From Paracoccus sediminilitoris (lineage in GTDB: Bacteria; Pseudomonadota; Alphaproteobacteria; Rhodobacterales; Rhodobacteraceae), in the NCBI RefSeq assembly GCF_003259195.1, contig NZ_QJPK01000001.1, forward strand, positions 682,001 through 746,000: DNA of 64,000 bases, written 5' to 3'. The position numbers and the translations under genes were made by a program. The notes under the pieces are model-generated. The model searched no databases and had not been told where the DNA came from. It saw nothing but the letters and a program-made list of their open reading frames with translations. Of this stretch, positions 1 through 9,556 are shown piece by piece. Position 1 is the stretch's first letter, and every line of letters starts with the position of its first letter.

Positions 1-681
1 CAGCAGCAGCCCGATCCACAGGGCCAGCGTCAGCGCCAAGTAGACCGGCCCGACCTGCTTGGCCGCCCGGATCAGCCGCACGCCCGGATCCGCGGTGCGG
101 CTGTCATGGCGGGGGTCCGACAGATGCGACACCGGCTGGCGCGGATCGGCCGAACGGGGCAATTGCTGGATGTATTCGTCGCGGCCATAGGGGCTGGACA
201 TGATCTCGAACCCGCCGACGCGCAGCGGCGCCAGGATCGCCACCGCCGAGATCAACACGAAGAACCCGCCCATCCAGCCCACCAGCGACCGCCACAGATG
301 CAGGGGCGCAGGCAGCAGGTCCGCCGAATAGAGCGAGGCCCCCGTCGTCGTCAGCGACGACACCATTTCCCACCAGGCGTTGAAGAACCCGGTATCGGGC
401 AGGCTTTCGGCGAAGGGCAGCGCCATCAGCAGCGGCAGCAGCCCGAAGACCCCCAGCATCGTCAGCAACGTCTCGCGCGATCTTTGCGGGCGGGGGTTGG
501 CATGGGTGGCCAGCCCGATCAGTCCGCAGAAGATCAGGATGAACAGCGCGGCATAAAAGAAGGTGCGCGCGATCACCTCGTCATTTGTGACGGATGCGAA
601 GGATGCCGGGATCAGCATCGTCAGCGCGACGATCCCGCTCAGCAGGACCAGAAGCGGCAGGCGCTGAAGGATGCGGATCAT
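1..681 (-). CDS. trkH: TrkH potassium uptake membrane subunit (partial, 3' end beyond window)
   Basis: Channel-like membrane subunit of the Trk K+ uptake system. The first 227 codons are visible, read leftward from an ATG at 681, and the C-terminal half lies outside the window. The protein opens with a hydrophobic helix (LLVLLSGIVALTMLIP), a second segment at about 40-60, and then the first pore loop with the TrkH/KtrB-type filter sequence SSLTTTGAS at about 108-116. It starts 9 bases after the trkA stop, so the two subunits are probably co-transcribed. TrkA would gate this subunit by binding nucleotide on the cytoplasmic side. Confidence 0.9.
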   Translation of the reverse strand, partial: MIRILQRLPLLVLLSGIVALTMLIPASFASVTNDEVIARTFFYAALFILIFCGLIGLATHANPRPQRSRETLLTMLGVFGLLPLLMALPFAESLPDTGFFNAWWEMVSSLTTTGASLYSADLLPAPLHLWRSLVGWMGGFFVLISAVAILAPLRVGGFEIMSSPYGRDEYIQQLPRSADPRQPVSHLSDPRHDSRTADPGVRLIRAAKQVGPVYLALTLALWIGLLL

Positions 682-690
682 CGCGCGCCC

Positions 691-2067
691 CTAGAAGAAG
701 TCGATCGAGACTTGCAGCAGGCGCTCGACCTCGTGAACATCCTTGGTCAGCGCGAAGATCAGGACGATGTCGCCTTCCTCGATGCGGGTGTCGGCCAGGG
801 GCTTGATGACCTTGTCGCCCTTGCGCACCGCGCCCAGCAACGCGCCTTCGGGGAATTCGATGTCGCGGATGGCGCGGCCCGACATGGGGCTGGTCGACAG
901 GACCTGCGCCTCCATCACCTCGGCCTCGGCATCGCCGATGGAATAGATGTCGCGCACCCGCCCGTGGCGGATATGGCGCAGGATCGTGGAGACGGTCGTC
1001 GCGCGCGGGTTGATATAGGCGTCGATGTCCAGCGCGCCCATCAGCGGCACCAGCGTGGGATCGTTGATCAGCGCGATGGCCATCTTGGCGCCCGCCTGCT
1101 TGGCGCGCACGGATGCCAGGATGTTCGTCTTGTCGTCATCGGTCACGGCCAGCACGGCATCGGCCTGCGGCACGCCGGCTTCGTCCAGCAGTTCGGCCGA
1201 CAAGCCGTCGCCGTTAAGCACGATGGTACGTTCCAGCCGGTCGGCGGCGAATTCGGCGCGGGCGCGGTCGCGTTCGATCAGCTTGGCACGGATGCGATCG
1301 GCGCGGTTTTCCAGCGTCTGCGCCACGGCCAGGCCCACATTGCCCGCCCCGATGATGGTGACGCGTTCCTGCTTCTGCGGCGGCTTGCCAAAGATATCCA
1401 GTGTGCGCGGCACGTCATCGACATGGCTGAAGACATAGATCTGGTCGCCCGCGAACAGCTGGTCGCCCGCCTCGGGGGCGAAAAGACGCCCGTCGCGGCG
1501 CACGCCCGCCACGATGGCCCGCAGGCTGGAAAACAGTTCGGTCAACTGGCGCAAGGGCGTGTTCAGCGCCGGGCAGTCGGGTTCCAGGTCGATCCCCAAC
1601 ATGTGGATCTTGCCGTCCATGAAAGTCTCGACATCGAAGGTCGAGGGTGCCGACAGCCGCTGCAGCGCGGCTAGCGCGACCTCGCGTTCGGGGCTGATGA
1701 CCACGTCGATGGGCAGATGTTCGGTGCGGTACAGATCGGAATAGATCGCGTCCAGATAGGCCCCCGACCGCAGGCGCGCGATCTTGCGCGGCACCTGAAA
1801 GACGGAATGGGCCACTTGGCAGGTGACCATGTTCACCTCGTCGGAATGGGTGGCGGCGATGATCAGGTCGGCGTCGCGCGCCCCCGCTCGGTCCAGGACG
1901 TCGGGATGGCTGGCGAAACCGGTGACGCCCTGCACATCCAGCGCGTCGGTGGCGCGGCGGATCAGTTCGGGGTTGTTGTCGATGACCGTGACGTCGTTGC
2001 GTTCCCCAGACAGGTGGCGCGCAATCTGCCAACCGACCTGCCCGGCCCCGCAAATGATGATCTTCAT
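691..2067 (-). CDS. trkA: Trk system potassium transport regulatory protein TrkA
   Basis: Cytoplasmic NAD(H)-binding regulatory subunit of the Trk K+ transporter, 458 aa, the usual length for TrkA. It has two tandem RCK halves. Each begins with a Rossmann dinucleotide motif: IICGAGQVGWQIA at residue 3 and IIGAGNVGLAVAQ at about 240. Each is followed by an RCK_C domain. The ATG at 2067 is preceded by AAGAGGG. It lies 99 bases downstream of ntrX and 9 bases upstream of trkH, the usual tail of the ntr cluster in Rhodobacter-like bacteria. Confidence 0.95.
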   Translation of the reverse strand: MKIIICGAGQVGWQIARHLSGERNDVTVIDNNPELIRRATDALDVQGVTGFASHPDVLDRAGARDADLIIAATHSDEVNMVTCQVAHSVFQVPRKIARLRSGAYLDAIYSDLYRTEHLPIDVVISPEREVALAALQRLSAPSTFDVETFMDGKIHMLGIDLEPDCPALNTPLRQLTELFSSLRAIVAGVRRDGRLFAPEAGDQLFAGDQIYVFSHVDDVPRTLDIFGKPPQKQERVTIIGAGNVGLAVAQTLENRADRIRAKLIERDRARAEFAADRLERTIVLNGDGLSAELLDEAGVPQADAVLAVTDDDKTNILASVRAKQAGAKMAIALINDPTLVPLMGALDIDAYINPRATTVSTILRHIRHGRVRDIYSIGDAEAEVMEAQVLSTSPMSGRAIRDIEFPEGALLGAVRKGDKVIKPLADTRIEEGDIVLIFALTKDVHEVERLLQVSIDFF

Positions 2068-2166
2068 CCACAGCCCTCTTGCCGTCCGCGCCCCACATTG
2101 GGACGCCGTCCATGCCTATGCCGGGGCGCGGTGACGCGCAAGCGCCCCGCACCCGTCACCTGCGCG

Positions 2167-3558
2167 TCACTTGCCCAGCACCATGTCCTCGTCGCTGCGC
2201 ATGCCGCCCACGACGCCCAGGGATTTCAGCTTGCGATGCAGGGCGCTGCGCTCCATGCCGACGAATTGTGCGGTGCGGCTGATATTGCCGCCGAAGCGGT
2301 TGATCTGGGCGACCAGGTATTCGCGTTCGAACATCTCGCGCGCCTCGCGCAGGGCCATGGCGGTGACCTGCGGACCAAGGCTCAGCGCCTCGGCATTGTC
2401 GGGGGTCGCGCCCTGCGGTTCCAGTTCCGATGGCTGGATCGGCCCCGTCTCCTCAGCCAGGATCAGCACGCGCTCGATCACGTTGCGCAGCTGGCGGATG
2501 TTGCCCGGCCAGCGCATCGATTGCAGCGCCGCCACCGTGTCCTCGGGCAGCTCGCGCGGGGGCAGGCCTTGGGTCTTGTGGAAATGCTGGATGAAATGTT
2601 CCGCCAGCAGCGCGATGTCGTCGCGCCGATCGGCCAGCGAGGGCACCGCCAAAGGCACCACGTTCAGCCGGTCGAACAGCTCCTGCCGGAAGCGCCCTGC
2701 GGCGATTTCGGCGACCAGATCGCGGTTCGTCGACGACAGCACCCGCAGGTCCACCCGGACCCGGTCCGCGCCCCCCGCCCGCACGAATTGCTGTTCGGTC
2801 AGCACGCGCAGGATCTTGGGCTGGGTGCCCAAGGGCATGTCGCCAACCTCGTCGAAATAGATGATGCCGCCATGCGCCTGCTCCAGCAGGCCAGGCTCGA
2901 TGCCGCGTTCAGGGGTTTCGCGGCCGAACAGCACCTCCTCCATGCGCTCGGGCTCGATCGTGGCGCAGGGAACGGTGATGAAGGGCGCGGAGGCACGCGG
3001 GCTGTGGGCGTGGATATAGCGCGCGGCCATCTCCTTGCCGGTGCCGGGTTCCCCCGCCAGCATCACCCGCCCGTTCGACCGCGCGACCTTGTCCAGCCCG
3101 TCGCGCAGGCGCTTGAAGGCGACCGAATGGCCCAGCATCTCGGTCGCCTTGTCGCCACCGCGCCGCAACGTGCTGTTTTCGCGGCGCAACCGGCTGGTTT
3201 CCATGGCGCGGTTGATGACCACCATCAGCTGGTCGATGTTGAAGGGCTTCTCGATGAAGTCATAGGCCCCCTGCTTGATGGCCGCGACCGCGATCTCGAT
3301 ATTGCCGTGGCCGGAAATGATGATCACAGGCACGTCGGGGTTGTTGCGCTTGACCTGCTTCAGGATGTCGATCCCGTCCATGCGGCTGTCCTTCAGCCAG
3401 ATGTCCAGGATCATCAGCGAAGGTTCGCGGTCGTTCAGCGCCGCCACCGCATCGTCGGAATTGGCCGCCAGCCGGGTCTCGAACCCCTCGTCCTTCAGGA
3501 TGTCCGCGATCAGTTCGCGGATGTCCCGTTCGTCATCGACGATCAGAATATCGCTCAT
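2167..3558 (-). CDS. ntrX: Nitrogen assimilation response regulator NtrX
   Basis: Response regulator partner of NtrY, 463 aa. The receiver domain occupies 1-120 with phospho-acceptor Asp52 (MILDIW). An AAA+ domain at about 140-375 has Walker A GEPGTGKE at 169-176 and Walker B IIYFDE at 232-237. A Fis-type helix-turn-helix lies near the C-terminus (NISRTAQFVGMERSALHRKL). The stretch where sigma-54 activators carry GAFTGA reads RETPERGIEPGLLEQAHGG, so that loop is absent and a sigma-54-independent mode is likely, as reported for other NtrX proteins. Its ATG overlaps the ntrY stop by 4 bases (ATGA), which fixes this start. Confidence 0.93.
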   Translation of the reverse strand: MSDILIVDDERDIRELIADILKDEGFETRLAANSDDAVAALNDREPSLMILDIWLKDSRMDGIDILKQVKRNNPDVPVIIISGHGNIEIAVAAIKQGAYDFIEKPFNIDQLMVVINRAMETSRLRRENSTLRRGGDKATEMLGHSVAFKRLRDGLDKVARSNGRVMLAGEPGTGKEMAARYIHAHSPRASAPFITVPCATIEPERMEEVLFGRETPERGIEPGLLEQAHGGIIYFDEVGDMPLGTQPKILRVLTEQQFVRAGGADRVRVDLRVLSSTNRDLVAEIAAGRFRQELFDRLNVVPLAVPSLADRRDDIALLAEHFIQHFHKTQGLPPRELPEDTVAALQSMRWPGNIRQLRNVIERVLILAEETGPIQPSELEPQGATPDNAEALSLGPQVTAMALREAREMFEREYLVAQINRFGGNISRTAQFVGMERSALHRKLKSLGVVGGMRSDEDMVLGK

Positions 3559-5822
3559 AGTGTCGCCTCGTCTTTTTCTTGTCTGCTCTTGCGTTGGGGC
3601 GCGCGCATGGGGTGCCGCTCCCGTGGCAGCCGGATCTCGGCCATGGCGCCCGGCCTGTCGGGCGCATCCGTCAGGGACAGGCTGCCGCCATGCTCCTCGA
3701 CGATCTTCTTGACGATGGGCAGGCCAAGGCCGGTGCCCTGGCTTTTCATCGTGACATAGGGTTCGAACAGCCGCGACCGGTCGGCGGGAAGTCCCGGGCC
3801 GTTGTCGGTGATGCGGATGCAGACCAGATCGGGCTGCACCTCCATCTGGACGCTGACGCGCGGCTGGATGTCGGGTTCGGCGGCCACGCGTTCCTCGACC
3901 GCCTCGCCCGCGTTCTTCAGCAGGTTGTTCAGCGCCTGGCGCAGCATGCCGCCGTCGCAATCCACGATGACGGGGTCGGCGGGAATGTCGACGATCAGCG
4001 CATCGTTCAGCGCATCCTGCTGCAACAGCACCACGTCGCGCAGCAGGGCCGCCATGTCGGTCTCGGCGCGGTCGGGTTCGGGCATGCGGGCAAAGCGGCT
4101 GAATTCGTCGACGATCCGGCGCAGGTCGCCCGTCTGGCGGATGATCACATCGGTATATTGCTCCAGCGCCGCGCGTTCGGATTCGGGTGCCAGCGGGCCG
4201 AACTTGCGGCGCAGGCGTTCGGCGGACAGCTGGATGGGGGTCAGCGGGTTCTTGATCTCGTGCGCGACGCGGCGGGCGACATCGCCCCAGGCGGCCATGC
4301 GCTGCGCGCTGACCAGTTCGGTCACGTCGTCGAAGGCCACCACGAAACCCTCCAGCGCACCATCGGCATTGCGGCGCACGGCCATGCGCACCAGCAGGCT
4401 TTCGGCGCGGCCCTCGCGGATGATGCGGACCTCGTCCTGGATGGTTTCCGCGACCGATCCCGACAGGCGTTCGAACAGCGGCGCGAATTCCGGCACCACC
4501 CGTGACAGCAGCGCGTCGATATCGCCCTTGGCATCCAGCCCCAGCAGACGACTGGCGGACCTGTTGACGAAATCGATTTCCCCCGCCGCGTCCAGCCCGA
4601 TCACCCCCGACGTGACCGAGGTCAGCACGTTGTCGAACAGACGCCGCTGTTCGTCGCTGACGCGATAGCTCTCGATCAGCTCCTCGCGCTGCATCTTCAA
4701 CTGGCGGGTCATGCGGTTGAAGGATTGGCCCAGGGTCTGGATCTCGTCGCCGGTCTTGGGTTCGGGGATCTGCAGGTCCAGATTGCCCTGCCCGACCTGT
4801 TCGCTGGCCCGCGCCAACAGCCCGATGGGGCGCGACAACCTGCTGGCGAACCACAGGCCCAGCCAGATCGCCGCCGCCACCAGCAGCAGCGCAAAGCCCA
4901 GATAGACCAGCGAAAATTCCAGCAGCACCTGGGACCGCATCTCCTCCAGCTGACGGTAATCGCCGACCGTGGCGCGGGTGTCGTCCAACAGCCCTAGCAG
5001 GCTGCCATCCACGTCGCGCGTGACGTAAAGATAGCGGTCCGCCAGCGGGGGCAGCGCGACAAGGGCGCGGAATTCGTCGTTGTCCCAATCCTCGATCAGG
5101 GTCAGGCCCTGGGTCTGGGCCAGGTCCAGCTGGTCGCTGGTCGGCGCCTCGTACCAGAACAGATAGCTGCGTTCGCCGCGCGCGCGGATCTCTGCGTTGC
5201 CATTGATGATATAGGCCTCGCGCAGGCCGCGTTGGATCAGGCCCTGCCCCTGCGCCAGCAGCTGGCGCATCTCTCCGTCTTCGATCAGGGGATTGGCGCG
5301 GCCGGCCTGGGTCAGGACATTGGCCAAGGCGCGCGCATCCTGCGACAGGTCGCGACGATGTTCGGCCTGATAGGCTTCGGCCGCGGCCTGGGACGTGGTG
5401 ACGACCTGCTGAACCCGGTCGGAAAACCAGCCCTCCAGCCCGATATTGACCAGGAAACCGGCAAACAGCGCGACCAGAACCGTCGGCACCAGCGCCAGCC
5501 CGCCAAAGATCATCACCAGCCGCCCATGCAGCTTGGAGGCCGGGCCCGCACGCCGGCGCGCGGCGATCAGGCGCGCCATGCGGGCCACGATGAAGCCGAT
5601 CAGCACCAGCAGGAAGACCAGGTCGGCCAGCAGCACCAGCCGCAGCGTTTCCCCCTGCATGCCCCGCCCGAAAGGCCCCATGACCGCGAATGTGGCAGCG
5701 GCCAGCACCACGCCCGTAAGCACGATGCCCCAGGTCAGAAACCCGCGCCATTGTCGCGGCATACGGATACGGGCCAACCTGTCCCAGCTGAGCCCTGTCA
5801 CTAGGCCTGTCATAACCCCCAC
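3555..5822 (-). CDS. ntrY: Nitrogen regulation sensor histidine kinase NtrY
   Basis: Membrane sensor kinase for NtrX, 755 aa. Transmembrane segments lie at about 28-50, 63-85, 105-127 and 300-325, with a periplasmic sensing region between the third and fourth. A HAMP domain (about 322-375), a PAS domain (about 392-500) and a HisKA domain follow, with His521 in VAHEIKNPLTP. The ATPase domain has NNLLKNAGEAV, DNGPGLP and GTGLGLPIVKK. The domain order matches the NtrY family. An alternative start three codons later (MTGLV) cannot be excluded. It is separated from ntrC by 65 bases. Confidence 0.93.
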   Translation of the reverse strand: MGVMTGLVTGLSWDRLARIRMPRQWRGFLTWGIVLTGVVLAAATFAVMGPFGRGMQGETLRLVLLADLVFLLVLIGFIVARMARLIAARRRAGPASKLHGRLVMIFGGLALVPTVLVALFAGFLVNIGLEGWFSDRVQQVVTTSQAAAEAYQAEHRRDLSQDARALANVLTQAGRANPLIEDGEMRQLLAQGQGLIQRGLREAYIINGNAEIRARGERSYLFWYEAPTSDQLDLAQTQGLTLIEDWDNDEFRALVALPPLADRYLYVTRDVDGSLLGLLDDTRATVGDYRQLEEMRSQVLLEFSLVYLGFALLLVAAAIWLGLWFASRLSRPIGLLARASEQVGQGNLDLQIPEPKTGDEIQTLGQSFNRMTRQLKMQREELIESYRVSDEQRRLFDNVLTSVTSGVIGLDAAGEIDFVNRSASRLLGLDAKGDIDALLSRVVPEFAPLFERLSGSVAETIQDEVRIIREGRAESLLVRMAVRRNADGALEGFVVAFDDVTELVSAQRMAAWGDVARRVAHEIKNPLTPIQLSAERLRRKFGPLAPESERAALEQYTDVIIRQTGDLRRIVDEFSRFARMPEPDRAETDMAALLRDVVLLQQDALNDALIVDIPADPVIVDCDGGMLRQALNNLLKNAGEAVEERVAAEPDIQPRVSVQMEVQPDLVCIRITDNGPGLPADRSRLFEPYVTMKSQGTGLGLPIVKKIVEEHGGSLSLTDAPDRPGAMAEIRLPRERHPMRAPQRKSRQEKDEATL

Positions 5823-5887
5823 TCGCCGTCTGCGCGGCTTTCATTGGCGGGCAGCGCGTGACCTTGTCGCTGCGCCCTGTGGCGGTT

Positions 5888-7336
5888 TTACATCAGTTTG
5901 CGGCGCCGTGTCACCTCGATATTCAGCTCGGTCAGTTTCTTGCGCAGCGTGTTGCGGTTGATGCCCAGCAGATCGGCGCAACGCAGCTGGTTGCCCCCCG
6001 TCGCATCCAGCGCCACCTGCAGCAGCGGACGCTCGACCTCGCGTAGGATGCGGTCATAGAGCCCCGGAGGCGGCAGCGCGTCCCCGTGCAGGTCGAAATA
6101 CCGCTGCAGATGCGCCTCGACCGAATCCGACAGGCGCGAATTGCCCGGCGCGACCGGCGCGGCGCTGGCGGGTTCGGCGGTGATGGTGCTGGCCATGCTG
6201 ACCGGCGCGACCGCCGAGGGGCGACTGCCCGTCTGCTGGGACAGGGCCTCGCGCATTTCCGAGGCGCTGATCATCGCGCCGCTGGCCGTCAGGGCCAAGC
6301 GGCGCATCATGTTTTCCAGCTCGCGCACGTTGCCGGGGAAGGGATGAGCGCGCAGCAGGGCCGCGGCATCATCGGCCAGATCGCGTTCCGGCAAGCCCTG
6401 CGCCGCCGCGCGGGCCAGCAGATGCGCGGCCAGCGGCAGGATGTCGTCCACGCGCGCGCGAAGCGGCGGCACGCTGACCGTCACCCCCGCCAGGCGGTAA
6501 TACAGGTCCGACCGCAGCCGCCCGTTGCTGACATCGGCCTGTGGATCGGGCCCGGTGGTGGTGACGATGCGCGGGGCGCTGGCGCGGTCGGGCCCCGATT
6601 CCAGCACCTCGATCATGCCGATCAGGCGGGCCTGCGCGGCGGGATCAAAGCCCGCGGGGTTCTCGATGATGATGGTACCGCCGCGCGCCTTGTCGGCGGC
6701 GCGGTTGATCGCATCCTCGCCCGCATCCGATGATGTCAGGATCGCCAGCCCCCGGTCGCGCCGGTCCGACAGGTCGTGGAAGCTTCGCGCGATGGTGGTC
6801 TTGCCCACGCCCGCCTCGCCGGCGATGATCACCGGCAGATCGGCGTTCAGCACCCGCGCCACCATGCGGAACAGGGCCTGCATGCTGGGCGCATGCCCGA
6901 TCAGCGGCATGGCCGGATCGGCGGCCTCGCGCGGGACCGGCAGCGCCTCGGGGACGGGGTCGGACTTGCGCGGACGGCGCGACAGAGCCTGGTTGGCCTT
7001 GCCCATCAGGTCCGGCAGGTCGAAGGGCTTGGGCAGGTATTCAAAGGCATCCGCCTCGGTCGCGCGGATTGCCGTCACGATGGTGTTCTGCGCCGAGATC
7101 ACGATGACCGGCAGGTCGGGGCGCGCCTCGCGGATGGCGGGGATGCGGTCGATGCCGTTGCCGTCGGGCATCATCACGTCGGTGATGACCAGGTCGCCCC
7201 GCCCCTCCTCGACCCATTTGGACAGCTGCGCCAGGCTGCCGGTCGCATGGACGCGGCATCCCGCGCGCGTCAGCGCCTGCGTCAGCACCGTGCGGATGGT
7301 GCGGTCGTCATCGGCGATCAGAACGGTTCCGTCCAT
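5888..7336 (-). CDS. ntrC: Nitrogen regulation response regulator NtrC, GAFTGA-less type
   Basis: DNA-binding regulator of nitrogen assimilation, 482 aa. The receiver domain has Asp53 (ITDVMMPDGNG) and KPF at 103-105. The AAA+ domain has Walker A GEAGVGKT at 173-180. A Fis-type HTH lies at about 440-475 (LRCADLLGINRNTLRKKL). The GAFTGA loop is missing: the region between the Walker motifs is shortened to DAGEDAINRAADKARGG. Walker B is degenerate (TIIIENP in place of LFLDE). The Rhodobacter capsulatus NtrC is a known activator of the housekeeping RNA polymerase that also lacks GAFTGA, and this protein fits that class. It lies 12 bases downstream of ntrB. Confidence 0.93.
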   Translation of the reverse strand: MDGTVLIADDDRTIRTVLTQALTRAGCRVHATGSLAQLSKWVEEGRGDLVITDVMMPDGNGIDRIPAIREARPDLPVIVISAQNTIVTAIRATEADAFEYLPKPFDLPDLMGKANQALSRRPRKSDPVPEALPVPREAADPAMPLIGHAPSMQALFRMVARVLNADLPVIIAGEAGVGKTTIARSFHDLSDRRDRGLAILTSSDAGEDAINRAADKARGGTIIIENPAGFDPAAQARLIGMIEVLESGPDRASAPRIVTTTGPDPQADVSNGRLRSDLYYRLAGVTVSVPPLRARVDDILPLAAHLLARAAAQGLPERDLADDAAALLRAHPFPGNVRELENMMRRLALTASGAMISASEMREALSQQTGSRPSAVAPVSMASTITAEPASAAPVAPGNSRLSDSVEAHLQRYFDLHGDALPPPGLYDRILREVERPLLQVALDATGGNQLRCADLLGINRNTLRKKLTELNIEVTRRRKLM

Positions 7337-7348
7337 GATGTCAGGTCC

Positions 7349-8461
7349 TTATGCCTTGGGCAGTGATATGCGAAACACGGTGCGACCGGGGCGGCTGTCC
7401 ACGCGGATCAGCGCGCCGTGGTCGGTGATGATCTTGCTGACCAGCGCCAGTCCCAGCCCGGTGCCGTTCTCCCGGCCCGAGACGAAGGGCTCGAACACCT
7501 GGTCGGCGATGCTGGCGGGAAAGCCGGGGCCGTTATCCTCGATCTCGATCTGCAGGGGCAGCGGGCGCCCCGTGGGGTCGGCGTCGTCGGGCGGCAGGCG
7601 CAGGGTGTGGTCATAGAAGCTGCGCAGCTTGATCGTCCCGCCCGCCTTGCCCGCCAGCGCCTCGGAGGCATTCTTGACCAGGTTCAGGCAGACCTGCGTC
7701 AACTGGTCGGCATCGGCCAGCGCCACGGGCAGGGACGGGTCGTAATCGGTCACGATCGCCACGTCGCGCCCGAACCCCACCGCCGCCGACCGGCGCACCT
7801 GTTCCAGCACGTCATGCACGTTCAGCGCCGCCAGCTTGGGCGCCGAGGTGTCGCCGAAGCGTTCCACCTGTTCCAGCAGCGCGACGATCCGGCGCGATTC
7901 GCTGACGATCATCTCGGCCATCTCGCGGTCTTCGGGGGTGGCATTCATCGCCATCAACTGGGCCGCGCCGCGGATACCGGCCAGGGGGTTCTTGATCTCA
8001 TGCGCCAGCATTTCCGACATGCCGATGGCGCTGCGCGCGGCGCTGCGCACGCTGCGGCTTTGCAGCAGGCTGTCGTCATCCTGCGGCACGATCAGGAACA
8101 CCACCGCTCCGCCGGTTTCGGGCGCGGGGGCGGCATGGACGACGGCGCGGCGGGCCTGATGGCCGCCTGCCCGGTCGCCGATCTCGAAGCGGACGGCGTT
8201 CTGGTACAGCGCCTCGTCGCTGGCCAGCACGCGGCCCATCAGCGGGCGCAGGCTGGGCGCGATGCGCAGGCGGGTCGCCATGTCATCGCCGTCCAGCGCC
8301 TTGCCCAGTGTCGAGGTGCGCGACATGTTCAGCCAGATTTCCGCCGCATCGTTCATCGCGGCCACGCGGCCCTTCGCATCCAGGATCAACGCCGGCATGG
8401 GCAGCGCATCCAGCCCGGGGCCGGTCACCGCATCGACGAAATCCCTGGGGCGGTGGGTCAT
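7349..8461 (-). CDS. ntrB: Nitrogen regulation sensor histidine kinase NtrB
   Basis: Soluble two-component kinase/phosphatase for NtrC, 370 aa and without membrane segments. An N-terminal PAS-like domain (about 15-125, DALPMPALILDAKGRVAAMN) is followed by HisKA with His154 (MLAHEIKNPLAGIRGAAQL). The ATPase domain has LNLVKNASEAL, IEDNGPGFP and GTGLGLALVSKI. Its ATG overlaps the dusB stop by 4 bases (ATGA), so this start is favoured over upstream in-frame codons. NtrB activity is normally set by PII protein; no PII gene is in the window. Confidence 0.94.
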   Translation of the reverse strand: MTHRPRDFVDAVTGPGLDALPMPALILDAKGRVAAMNDAAEIWLNMSRTSTLGKALDGDDMATRLRIAPSLRPLMGRVLASDEALYQNAVRFEIGDRAGGHQARRAVVHAAPAPETGGAVVFLIVPQDDDSLLQSRSVRSAARSAIGMSEMLAHEIKNPLAGIRGAAQLMAMNATPEDREMAEMIVSESRRIVALLEQVERFGDTSAPKLAALNVHDVLEQVRRSAAVGFGRDVAIVTDYDPSLPVALADADQLTQVCLNLVKNASEALAGKAGGTIKLRSFYDHTLRLPPDDADPTGRPLPLQIEIEDNGPGFPASIADQVFEPFVSGRENGTGLGLALVSKIITDHGALIRVDSRPGRTVFRISLPKA

Positions 8462-9474
8462 GCGGCGGCCCTTCCGGTCTGATCGCCGGGGGCATCGGCA
8501 AAGGCCTGTCGGATCAGCGCGATGGTGGCGCCAGGCGTATCGGCGCGCAGCATCTGGGCGCGCAGGGGGGCGTCGTTCGCCTCGGCATACCAGCCCAGAT
8601 GCTTGCGCGCGACGCGCAGGCCCAGCTCGGGGCCATAGAACGCCATCATGTCCTCGTAGTGGTCCTGGACCAGGTCGGCCAGCGCGTCGCCGCGCGGGAT
8701 GACCGGCGCGGGCGTCCCCCACAGCTGATGGGCGATCTGCGCCAGCCGCCATGGCGCACCCTGCGCGCCCCGGCCCACCATCACCGCCTCGGCCCCCGAT
8801 TGCGCCAATGCGGCGCGGGCGCTGTCCGCGTCGACCACGTCGCCATTGGCGACCAAGGGCGGACGGCCCGGCAGGTTGGACACGGCGCGGATCGCGGTCC
8901 AGTCGGCCTGCCCCTTGTAGAACTGCGCCCGCGTGCGGCCATGCACGGTCAGCATCGCCACCCCGGCATCGCGCGCCCGTGCCGACAGATCGGCGGCATT
9001 CAGGCAATCATCGTCCCAGCCCAGGCGCATCTTCAGCGTCACCGGCACATCGACCGCGCCCACGACCGCATCGATCAGCGACAGCGCCAGATCCAGATCG
9101 CGCATCAGCGCCGCGCCGGACAGACCGCCCGTGACCTTCTTGGCGGGGCAGCCCATGTTGATGTCGATGACACGGGCGCCCATGCCTTCGACGATGCGGG
9201 CGGTTTCGGCCATGGGGGCGGGTTCGCGCCCGGCGATCTGCACGCTGACGGGCAGCGCGCCCTCGGTCAGGGCCTTGGCGCGGACCGAGGCGCGGTTCGA
9301 CGGCCGGGGCGTCACCATCTCGGTCGAGGCGACCATCTCGCTGACCAGCAATCCTGCGCCGAAACGCGCGACGGCCCGCCTGAAGGGCACATCGGTGATC
9401 CCGGCCATCGGGGCCAGGAAAACCGGAGGCCCCAGGCGCGTGTCGCCAAGAATGATCGGGTCTGGCAAATCCAT
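8458..9474 (-). CDS. dusB: tRNA-dihydrouridine synthase DusB (NifR3)
   Basis: Flavin enzyme that reduces uridine to dihydrouridine in tRNA, 338 aa. The N-terminal FMN-binding barrel carries PVFLAPMAGITDVPFRR. The catalytic Cys109 lies in INMGCPAKKV, the family active-site motif. HGRTRAQFYKG and NGDV provide further flavin contacts. The ATG at 9474 has a good ribosome site (AGGAACAGG); a longer start at 9543 would add an unconserved extension. This gene precedes ntrBC in Rhodobacter, where it was first named nifR3, and is probably the first gene of the ntr operon. Confidence 0.93.
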   Translation of the reverse strand: MDLPDPIILGDTRLGPPVFLAPMAGITDVPFRRAVARFGAGLLVSEMVASTEMVTPRPSNRASVRAKALTEGALPVSVQIAGREPAPMAETARIVEGMGARVIDINMGCPAKKVTGGLSGAALMRDLDLALSLIDAVVGAVDVPVTLKMRLGWDDDCLNAADLSARARDAGVAMLTVHGRTRAQFYKGQADWTAIRAVSNLPGRPPLVANGDVVDADSARAALAQSGAEAVMVGRGAQGAPWRLAQIAHQLWGTPAPVIPRGDALADLVQDHYEDMMAFYGPELGLRVARKHLGWYAEANDAPLRAQMLRADTPGATIALIRQAFADAPGDQTGRAAA

Positions 9475-9556
9475 ATCCTGTTCCTTTACCGATGACGGGC
9501 AGCCTGCAAGAAGGGCAGAGGACCCCCACCCTGCCCATTTCACAGGCGGCCCCTTA

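Noticed and set aside
106-3759. Long plus-strand open frames opposite trkH, trkA, ntrX and ntrY
   Set aside because: They are mirror frames of high-GC genes, rich in Arg/His/Gln without any domain pattern, while the minus strand carries complete recognised proteins.
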